This document shows positions 13,701 through 25,700 of a stretch of DNA of 64,000 nt, piece by piece. The notes under the pieces were generated by a model, which was not told the origin of the DNA, did no database searches, and worked only from the letters and a program-made list of their open reading frames with translations. The DNA is from Owenia fusiformis (lineage: Eukaryota; Annelida; Polychaeta; Sabellida; Oweniidae), in the NCBI GenBank assembly GCA_903813345.2, contig CAIIXF020000009.1, forward strand, positions 7,560,030 through 7,624,029. The letters are read 5' to 3'. The translations under genes and the position numbers were made by a program. The stretch's first letter is position 1. The number at the start of each line of letters is the position of its first letter.

Positions 13701-16700
13701 CGTGAGGCAGATTGTCCTTGTTTAATCATTGATTGGCTACTTATTGTGGCTTGACCTAGGCTAGATGCATCTTCCTCCATTTTCAATGGCAAAAGAGATA
13801 ACTGGTCGCATTCAATTGAGTGTTGCTGCTCAAGGTTAGTTTGGCTAAACATGGATTGCTCTTTCTTTGTGATTGTTTGAATCCCAAGATTTGACTTGCT
13901 GAAAGTGACTTGTTCTTTTCCAACTGCAGACTGCTTCTTAAGGCTTGTTTGGCTAAGTGTGGATTGCTCTTTAACCATTATTGTTTGCATCTGAAGGCTT
14001 GACTGGCTAAAAGTAACTTGTTCTTGTCCAATCGTTGGTTGTGTTTTAAGATCAGCTGGGCAAGCAGCAACCTTACTATGCTCTTCAGAAGCTTCCTTCC
14101 CAGGGTTTGGATTGGTGAGAATTAACTCCTCATTTTCAATCATGGCTTGAATTTCATGATTTGATTGGCCAACAGGGACTTGTTCTTGTCCAGTTGTTGG
14201 TTGTTTTTCAAGATCAATGGGGCTAGCTGTGGGTTTACTATGATTGTCAGCAGCTTCTTTCCCAGGGTTTAGATTGGTTGGGATGAATGCCTCTTTTTCT
14301 ATAACAGCTTGAATTTCATGATTTGATTGGCAACCAGCGACTTGTTCTTGCCCAATTATTAGTTGTTTTTCAAGATCAGAGGGGCAAACTGTGGGTTTAC
14401 TATGCTCGTCAGAAGTTTGCTTTGCAGGATTTAGATTGTTGGGGATTAATGCCTCTTTTTCTTTCATGGTTTGAATTTCATAATTTGACTTATGCTCTAT
14501 TGTTTCATGGCTGCCAGGATTTGTCTGGTTAAAAATGGAGTGTCGTTGGTCTATTACATGTAGGTTTCCTGAACCAGACAGGGACACAATACTACCATGT
14601 AGAGAACGGACTCCATAGTACATGGCTGATTTATTCTCAAATAGTTGAAGCAGACGACTGAACGTTGGTCTCTTGTCGGGGTCTGTAGCCCAGCAGGCCA
14701 GCATAATGCTATAGATGTAGCTTGGGCACTTCTCAGAAGGACTACCAAGTTTCTCCCCATTCATGACAAGCCATGCTGTTGTGTGTGTGGACTGTTTTCC
14801 ATAAGGGGTCTTCCCTCCACTGTAAATCTCCCAAAAGGTCACTGCTGTTGCCCAAACATCAGACTTTGTGCTGTATATTTGATTACTCAGCACTTCTGGT
14901 GCAGCCCACTTGACAGCAATTTTCTCTTCTTCTGGGGCTTCATAATTATCATCCAGGACACTTCGTGCAAGTCCAAAATCACCCAATTTGAGGGTATTGT
15001 CAGCTGTTATGAAACAATTTCTTGCAGCAACATCACGATGTATGACATAGCGAAGGTTTTCTAGGTGTGACATAGCTGAGGCAAGCTGGCCACAGAGTTG
15101 ATAAAGAAGATCTAAATCCTCTGTATCAATCTGTTGGTCTCTTAAACAAGACTTTAGACTGCCTTTCTCAATGTAAGCGGTTATGATGTAGAAAGCTGGT
15201 TTTGAGAAGCGAACACCAATCAATTCAACTATATTGGCATGGCTTGGGATCTGCATCATTATATCTGCTTCATTGAAGAAGTCATCTAGTTGGGTAAAAG
15301 AACTGTGATTTTTGTGTAAAGATTTCACAGCTACTCTGTCACCATGGTAATGGCCAGCGAAAACAAGACCAAAAAATCCCTTTCCCAGAATGCAATTCTC
15401 ATCCACTTTCAAAACACTGTCATCAGAGATCTCCCATTTGTGGTCGAAATGTAGCCCAGGTGTGAATGGTTGATTTGATTGGCTGAGAGGTCGTCTCAGA
15501 CGTGTTATCAAAGAGCTTTTATTCTTCTTGAAGAATCTCACAAGATCATGAATGGTCAGAAATGTGCGGTTGTGATTGACAATTCCCAGATTGCCATCAT
15601 CATATAGTTTAACTTGATAGTGTTTCAAATCTCCATTGTCCTTACTAACAGAGACATTATACAGGATTTTATCTGGGGATTTTGTTGACTTGTACACAAG
15701 AAAGCAGCCCTCTTGTTTGGTTTCTGTGAGAAACAAGGCAGCTTGTTTGGAGGATATTGCTATTGGATAGAACCAAGGCTCACCTAGGGGGTCTCCGTAT
15801 TTCTTCAAGACACTAAAAGGTACGCACATTTTGCGGCCATATTTATCATAGACAGTCACTCTCCTTTGACTATCTGATGTTTTTTGGGGATCTGGAATCT
15901 GGCAACTTGGAACAAGAACTAAATCATTGCTATTTAAATTTATTTTTCCACTGTCTGTGTTCGTATGTAGAGCACTCATCAAGCTGTCATCTTCAGTATC
16001 CTTTTTGTGAGCATTAGCATATGGTGTCGGTTTGGTTTTTATGTCAGCATTTGAAGGATTAGTTACTTGTTGAATGTGTGTTTCAAATGAGCTAACCATG
16101 TTTCTGACACCACCTCCAAGAGACAATGATCTTGTCTTTCTTTGCCTAGCATCGGCTATTCCTTCTCCTGATGCGTCCGTGTCTTCAACATTTGGATCTG
16201 TAGCAGCTTTGTCATATGGATCAAGAGCAATCGCACAAACATCTTGCTTCACCAAATATACTTGATTCTCTTCTAAATCTGGGGTTAATACCTCTGGTAT
16301 TGTGGGAAGGGTGCTACCTCTCTTGTGACCAGCTGTGAGAGACTGAACATCAAGTGGGCTTTGATAGCCTAGATCATCTGCAAATGTGTCTTCAATCTCC
16401 CAATCAAGATTGAAGATTGATTCCCGTCGGCCATCAGATTCAGGTATGATGCAATGCTTACTCTGTTGTACAAGACTCTTCACTGCGTGACCTAAAAAAC
16501 ATTTGTAAACTTTTAACTAACAGCATCTCCCTGAAATTTATAGGGGTTTCCACCAGTCAGAAAGTTCACTTTTATACCTAAATAAAAAACATTTGTAAAC
16601 GTTTCACTAACAGTATCTCCCTGAAATGTATGGGGGTTTCCACCAGATTAGAATTTTATTCACAAATTTCACTACTTTTAGACATAAAAAACAATTGTAA

Positions 16701-19700
16701 ACTTTTCAGTAACAGTATCTCCCTGAAATGTATAGGGGTTTCCACCAGATTAGAAAATTTCACTACTTTTAGACATAAAAAACAATTGTAAACTTTTCAG
16801 TAACAGTATCTCCCTGAAATTTACAGGGGTTTCAGCCAGATTAGAATTATTATTTAATTCAGAAAGTTCACTTTTAGGTTTCTATAGGTTTATGCTAGAA
16901 TGTGCCTTACAGTAATGACCAAACTTCTTGTAGGTAAATGTTACTTGACAGTAAACACTAATAGTGCATAGATAAATAATAAAATGTGTAGCTGATTCTC
17001 GACGGGCAGTTTGAATGAAAGCCAAAGTGATAGATTTCTGACTCTTGACTTGCATTCCACCTTTGGGCAACTCATAAACTTCAGTAAAAATCCATGGAAT
17101 GTAATCATAGAAATACATATTGTAGAACCAATTTATCTTAAAATGTATTTTCCCAATCATATAAAAGTGCCCCTTTCATTGAAAACTACTTACCTGCCAA
17201 ACTGTAAGCATCATGATCATTCTCAGCTACAACTTCTGCTTTGACTTTTGCCTCTTCTTCTTCAATCTTCTCCTTGATAAACCCATAGTCATATTCCAGT
17301 GCCTTCACAAAAGATGCATAAGCTTTTGGGCCAGTTCGTGGAAGAATATCTAGAAATTTACTGCACTGTTTTTCACTCGTAGTACATGCAAAAATCTCTT
17401 CTTTTCTCGCTAGGCTTATGATACCATCAGTTTGAAGGTAGTCGATAATGTCAGACATGTTTAGATTATGGATGATGTCCATACGGCACCTACGTAAAAC
17501 CTCCTTTTGCTCAGGTGTCATTCCTATTTCTGAATGATCCATTACGATGGTTAAATTTTCGTTAAAAACAGCTTTGTTAGCTTCTGTTTTATCAACTTGT
17601 TCAAAAGCATATACTGTAATAGCTTATACTGCTACAGTTACGTTACAATATACACTATACAAAGATAAAATGTGTTTGAATTTTGAGTGCATGAAAAACA
17701 AGATAAAACTGACTGATTTTTGATATTAATAATGTCTTATCAAAATAAAACATTAATGCTTATCAATTTGAGTCAGTAAGCATGTAAAGGTAGACTGTAA
17801 ATTCTGGAGTAGTTTTTGCAGTTGTATGTACAGATTACCAAATGAGTGATGTTCTCAATTAGTTTTGATGCATCACTGTCACTTTAAAAGGTAGCAAATG
17901 AGTTGTCAACAGCCATATTGGATTAATCAAAATTCCAATATAGTCAGACTAACTCATTTTTGGGCTTTCAAAAAATATTTCACTAATTACAAACATATAT
18001 GAAATGAAAAGCTAGAATTATTTGAAAATGTATTTATAAATATGTACCAGACTTAAGTTTATCTGTTGAATAACTTTAATTACACCTCTAATTTACATTT
18101 AAGGTCTAGGACAGAGTCGGTATGCAAGCCCTTGTAAAATGTAAAAGTTAATTTAGAAATAAATCATTCTTCTAATAGACATATAGAGGAGATCAATATA
18201 CAGTACATCTTCAAAATATTAATCATATTTGGAGAGGAGGTCAAAGTTCTTTACTTTTCTTTATCAATATTTGAAAAGTGGGAAGTCATTAATGTTTAAA
18301 AAAAAGTTTAATTACATTTTGGGGGAGGGCTAGGGTCGGGGTCAATCTAAAATGGAATTAATTATGTTTTAAAACGAAATCAAAATAAACTGACCTGGTG
18401 CTTAAGACTTTTTAGATTTACATTTTACCAAAGGTTTAGTGCATGGTAGAGCCATCTATTCACGTACATGTAATTAAATAATGAATCCTTTCATAAATAC
18501 TATTTTTACTTATTACTATTACACTAAAGTGATTGTGCCATTTCACAGCGCGTACCTTGGGCTTAAATTTTGTAGATTTTTTCAAAGTGATTCAACAATT
18601 CATAAGTGACAAACATCATACTCTTAAGAGCAATATTGTCGACATATGAAACTAACATGCCTAATACTGCTTTTGCACCTGTCAAAGGAGTGGTATCGAT
18701 ATGGTGAACTTTTTGAATTTAGTTTTAGATAACGTTTAGTTTAGATCAGTTTAGCTACCTCCCGTTTGAAGAGCTCTCATGTATGGTACAACTTCGTCTA
18801 TATCATGGTTCTTTCCCATTGGATTACACAGGGGTGCTATTTTCAATGCTGCACTGCTACTCTATTAAACATTTATGTAGAGTTTCATTTGCACAAACGA
18901 AAGGTATGTATGTGATTAAGATATTGACAAAGCTTTTTGAACTATAATCCGCAAATCCGAAGAAATCTGTAGTTGAAAATGTCGTCCAATTCCAGTGACG
19001 TCACTGATATCCCAGAAATTGCTCAGATGCCATCGAAGATCGAAAAAATATAAATAATGTTACTTTGAATCTCCGATTATCTTTCTGATTATTGAATAGA
19101 TTGGATCATATAACTATGCTTGAGGGCTGATGGAAGATCAGAAGCTGAGAAACGTTCAGAGTAGTCGATTCGTTCGGTGGGCCAATGACAATTTGTCCCT
19201 TCCAAAGCGACGCATCATGGGAGATATTTATGTAAATTACCACCTGAACTTTTATCGCGAATAGGAGTATTGTTCTAGCTGTTTTGACGTCACGTATCAT
19301 TATCAGATCTAGAATACTGACTACATAACTAAATGATTGCCTTTCCTTTTGTAAACTTGCCTCACTATTTAGAGTTTTCGGCCATTTCCTTGTTATTTTA
19401 ATGAAGTTTACTAAAATTACTGATCACTTACCTTATGTACAGATGCCCCTAGGCTCGCCAATGTACTTAAACAGTCCACATCAACTTTCCTGCTGTATGT
19501 TTGTCCACATATAGTATATGAACTGCAATTATAGATTTATTCTGTATTTACTAAGGGAATAAGACACATATTGATAATTATCCCATAGTTGAGTCACATC
19601 TGTAGAATAACACATATATATATTTATGATATTTTGCAAATGCGTGGAAAAAAGCGATATCTGTGGAATACTGAGAATATTCCACAGAATACGGAGAATA

Positions 19701-22700
19701 TTCCACAGTTATCACTTTTTTCCACGGATTTGAAAACTCCCACCAATGTGACGTGAATTGTTACATGTTAGTTACATGTTATATACTTACATGGTGATTT
19801 CATGATGTCACATTGTTACATGGTAGTTACATGTTATATACTAACTTGGTGATTTCATGACGTCACAAATATGGAAATGATTAATGTTTTGGCAATAGTT
19901 CAGACAAATAAGACTAAATGTTGTTGTGAAATGCTTTGGAATATGAACTATGGGATGATTTGACCTCAACTATGGGATAATTAGAACATCCTATGATTTT
20001 TTCGTGATATCATTTTAATCCACTCGTTGATATCAATATCTGCACTCATTCTCTACGCTCACTCGTCCAGATATTGATATCAACTCGTGGATAAAAATGA
20101 TATCCCTCAAAATCATAGGATATCCTATACATATCTAAGCACAAGAGCCAAAGGGACATGAGAGAGAGGACCAAAAACTGTAAAGGAACCTAACAAGAAA
20201 AACAAACTCTAAATGTAAACCTGTCATCAGAAAAATAGATCCTCTGTATACATGTATCCCAAAACCATGATCTATCGTGAAAAGAAATAATTTCTCACAC
20301 AACTTACCCTCCAATCGAGAGCCAAATATCACAATCTAGGACCAATAAATAAAACAATATTTCAAAATGTGCACATGCATTCATTTATTTCCAAGACTAA
20401 AATTTCATCTTCTATTCATAAAAAAAATTGAGACAACTGTGAAAGGGAAATGACCAAAAACTGTTACAGAACCCAGCAAGGAAAATAAAATATCTGAGTT
20501 TAGACCAGTTATAAGGAAAACAAACCCCAACTATCCCAAACCATAATCCAATGTGAAAAGAAACAATGTCTTATACCGTACCACCTCCCCAGCATTAAAG
20601 TTCTATTTTCATGATCCAGGACCATAACAACAAGGGACATTTCATTCATACATAAGCCATTAAAATATATCTTAAAGAATAAGTATTAATGGGCCATTGA
20701 TAACTAATACTTATAACATCAAAAATGCTTGTAGATACTAGATACAAGATGAGACAATCAGTCTCAAATGATGTGGGACATACAAAATCTCAAATGATGT
20801 GGGACATACAAACATCAAATGATGTGGGACATACAAAATCTTAAATGATGTGGGACATACAAAATCTTAGATGTAGGACATACAAAATCTCAAATGATGT
20901 GGGACATACAAATCTCAAATGATGTTCGACATACAAAATCTTAAATAATGTGGGACATACAAAATTTCAAATGATGTGGGACATACAAAATCTTAAATAA
21001 TGTGGGACATACAAAATTACAAATGATGTGGGACATACAAAATCTTAAATGTTTTGGGACATACAAAATCTCAAATGATATGGGACATACAAAATCTCAA
21101 ATGATGTGGGACATACAAATATCAAATGATGTGGGACATACAAAATCTTAAATGATGGGGGACATACAAAATCTTAAATGATGTGGGACATACAAAATCT
21201 TAAACGATGTGGGACATCCAAAGTCCTCATAGTTTTAAGATTATTCTAAAGATGGAAGCACTTTACTGCAATACTTAGATGGAACATAGATGGCGGGACT
21301 GTTTGGATTAATTCATGCGACTTAACAAAGCATTCAGAGATCATTTATTTGATTCTATATTAGGCCATAAGAAGTAGATTCTTTGTTTTACGTCCCCTTG
21401 CTTGCACGAATTTGAGTAAATCAGAAAAAACAAACACATCCAAATAGCAATCACAAGGGTCTGACAGTACTATCGCATTTCGTTCAATCAGAATCAGATG
21501 AAATTGCAGATAATTTGATGTGCGTCAAAATTGACAGTGTTATTGATTACTTTGGCAAACATTGTGAATTTTCTTATTTTAACCCTTAAATAATAGCTAT
21601 ATTTAAATATATTGTATAAAAGGTATAGACATGTGTTTGTAATCACTGCAAACTGGTATATCATCCCTTTTTATGCCCATAAAATGTATACATTTCTCAG
21701 CAAACAAGTTTGTGTTTTTTCTTGAGTTTGTGTTTGTTTTCCTTGTACCCTTGCATGATTTGGATTTTGCCAGGACGCAAAACAAAGAATCTACTTCTTA
21801 TGGCCTTATGTAGAAATAGGCTAAAGTCATAAGTTAAATGTTTGTACCTACTAAATCCTGCCATTTCTGTGACAAGTTTATCAAGTTCCTCGACCTGGAA
21901 ACGCAATATAAAAAATATAATAATAATACTGTAAGTACATAATTATACAGATTGTTAATAGAGTATAATGTAAAATACTAAAGTATAATATAATTTTGTA
22001 AAACATAACTGTAAATGGTGTACAGTGAAACCTGTAAAGTGGAACACTTCTGTTAGTGGAACACTTTTCCCAAGTCCCAAGATCAACTGACTCAATGTTT
22101 TTGCTTTGTTTTTTTTTAAATTTTATTTATCAGACACAAATAACAAATAAATATGTATTATATATGAAATATTCAATATGTTGCATTGTTGGTTGTTACT
22201 ACTAATGTCGTAATATCATTCAAAATGAAGCGTTTTAAACTCTCCTCTTTTTCACAAGTTCTGTGTAAATAGAGGTTATTTACTTGGAGGGATTCAATAT
22301 GGGTTTTATATACCCAATAAACCCATATTTAATCCCAACCAGTACAACTCAATGTTAATTGAACCTCTAAAAGTGGGACACCTCACAAGACCAACTGATT
22401 TAATGTTAAATGAACCTCTAATAAAAACCTCCCAAGTGGAACACTTTTTAGAGGTTCCAAAGGGCATTGGTTTTACTTTACTATATTTTAATGCCTGCAT
22501 TAACATGGTTAATGCAGCCATTAGGTCAACATTAGGTCTGATACAAATAAGGTCTAATGAACCAATATAAAAAAGGTCTAATGAACTGTTATAAAAAAGG
22601 TCTAATGAACTGATATAAATAATAAGGTCTAATGAACCGATAAAATAAGGTCTTATGAACTGATATAAATACGGTCCAATGAACTGGGAAGAGGGGAGGG

Positions 22701-25700
22701 GATTGTATGCTTTGGTTGAATTATATTTAGAGGTTATGTCACTATCGTGGCATATATGCCTGAGGTCTCAGTGATATATGGCCCGACCTTGGGAGGGACA
22801 TTGATCTCTGAGAACCGAGGGCATATGTGCCACGATAGTGACATAAACGATTTATAACATACCTATAATGATGTAGACTGGTCAGAGAGTACCGTTTTCT
22901 TATAGAATTGACAAACAAATGGTTTGAAAATGATTGAAATGAGTTTAGAAAAATTGCTTGCGCAGTTTTATCTTAGATTGATTGGTTATGACGTCAGCGC
23001 CTTGACCAATCAGAAAGTTAGCGGGCGCTGGCTTTTCAAAACTTATATTGGTTTGCTGTCTTGTGTACTTTGCACTATACATCATCATAGGTATGTTATA
23101 AAACACAGTATTTACCTTTTTATGGTCCCCGGCAAACAGTTGTAGGAAACTGGCTTGTGTGCCTGTAGTTCCTTTAACTCCCCGGAATCTGAAAGTGAAA
23201 TAAAAACATGTTAAGTCAATTACAATGTTTTATTTTCATCAATAAAACTATAAAAAAGATTTACTAGTTATCAAAAGACAACAGTGCCCTAATATTGGAA
23301 AAAATTATTTTTATGTTCAATAAAAGTTGTGGCCTTTTGTATTAAGGAGTTTCAGTCATGTTAATTTTTTTAAATAATACATTTTATTAGTCAAACCACA
23401 AGCAATTCAAGGTAAGCAAATGTCACTATGTAAAGTATGGTAATATTCTTCCATATAATATTGCACTGTGGTCTTTAGAATCCTCATTTTTTGTTTTATT
23501 GACAAAAATAATACATTAAAATGGACTTTACTCGTACATGTAGTATCAACTTATTGTTGTCCATTTAAAACTGTCAAAACCTGAAAACAAAATATGGAAG
23601 ATAAAACGTACAACTGTATGTCGCGACTTTGCACAGTTTTTAGTAAAATTTCAACCACTTGATTCTTTTTTTTTTCATTTTCATAAAACACCTGTTTCAA
23701 ATATTTTAAACAATAAAATATAAGAGGTATTGCCTAGAGTGCAAATCATTATAATCTAGCAATTCATCTGATCTTGGGATGGCATATTTGTTGATATAAA
23801 TGCCACGTTTGATTTTAAATGTCATAGCAAAAGCATACAGATTAATACTGCTATATTAAGCTATTGTATGATCAGCTTATATACAGCTGATCAGTTACTG
23901 AAATTAAATATTTGTACTGAATAGAATAAAATAATTGCCTTCCAAGAGAAGGATCATAAATACACAATTAAATTTCTTTATGATAAACTTATAAAATGTT
24001 AAATATCCTTACCTGAGGTCATCGCGGGCACGTTGAAGATTTCTGAGGTCCATAAGTAGGTCAGATATCCAGATTGAGGCTCTTTTTCCCACTGTAGTCA
24101 GTTGTGCTGGTCTACAATTACACATAAACTCGAGATATAAAGATATAGAAATTGTAGAAAACCCTTCCTCTTTTTTGTCACTATATTGTCATAGTTGTGT
24201 AGTTGGTAGCAATTTTTTTATTAACAAAACTTGGAAAAGTTTTTTCAAATTAGCAATAAGTTTCAATTTTGCAGTAAAATTATACAAATGCTACCATAAC
24301 CAATGGAAAGCATGGTTTATTTTTTAGAATCGCTTATGTTCAAAAAGGATTTCATGAAATCATGTAAGACAGAATCTGAAAGATATGGAGGAGGCAAAAA
24401 TGCACAGAATGTGTTATGATGATCTGTCACTGAAATCTTTGCTATCTCAGACAAGGAAAGTAAAATGCAGAATGGTGAATACTTCCTAAACACCCTGTAA
24501 CCTCGTAAATGTACTTTACTATTTCGCCATTGACTTACTGCATATGTGTGAAGCCTAAAGTTGGTTGACTCTTTTGTTTATTTGCAAATCCTGCAAGTCT
24601 CTGTATACATCTAGCAAGCTTTGGAAGTATAATATCAAATGCATCCCTCATCACGATGAGATCCTGTTTTAAAGAAATCATATTAATAAGAAAATTGTAA
24701 AACACCTTTTTCTTGAATTATTTCATTTTTACTATAAGGCATATTAGTTAGGGATAGAGGCATATTAGTTAGGCATACAGACATATTAGTTAATGCACAT
24801 TTTAAAATATACCAGAACAACGGCAACGCCAAAGCGTAACGAATCCCATCGAACAGAAATGGCATTTTTACAAACGAATAGCAAATATCATAAAACAACA
24901 CACCAGAAAGGCTACCATTTTCAAAATGGTTGCTCACTAGCCAAGTTGTCATCAGGAGAAATAATATGTTTTTAAGAAGCCACCTCTAAAATTTTTGAAA
25001 AATCGCACACGTACTTGTAAAAAAACACACATAAAAATGGTAGCCATTTTTCAAAATGGCCGACTACTCCCCAAAGTTTTATAAGACATTGTGCCATGCT
25101 TAAAGTATTCACATATCAAATATGAACAAAATCGCACCACTACTTTTCGAGTTATAGTAAATACGTTAACATGGCGGCCATTTTTCAAAATGGCCACCTT
25201 CTCCCAAAAGTGTCATTAGAAATAGACAGTTTGCCATGCTTATAGTATTCACATACCAAATATGAACAAAATCGCTCTACTACTTTTCGAGTTATAGTAA
25301 AATATGTTAAAATGGCGGCCATTTTTCAAAAATTTTTCAAAATGGCCACCTTCTACCAAAAGTGTCATAGGACAGTGTGCCATGCTTATAGTATTCACAC
25401 ACCAAATTTGAACAAAATCGCTCCGCTACTTTCCGAGTTATAGTAAAATACGTTAAAATGGGGGCCATTTTTCAAATTTTTTTTCAAAATGGCCGCCTTC
25501 TACCAAAAATGTCATAGACAGTGTGCCATGCTTATAGTATTCACATACCAAATATGAACAAAATCGCTCCACTACTTTTCGAGTTATAGTAAATACGTTA
25601 ACATGGCGGCCATTTTTCAAAATGGCCACCTTCTACCAAAAGTGTCATTAGAAATAGACAGTGTGCCGTGCTTATAGTATTCACATACCAAATATGAACA

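Noticed and set aside
14645-15064. 139-codon plus-strand ORF
   Set aside because: Antisense shadow of the kinase domain with no recognisable motif.
16474-16483. Start of the kinase protein at the GTG/ATG-like codon at 16483
   Set aside because: There is no ATG there. The frame is continuous with an acceptor at 16492 and joins the CARD exon in the right phase.
20764-21222. CRISPR-like array
   Set aside because: Units are contiguous without spacers and the DNA is from an animal nuclear genome; it is a minisatellite.
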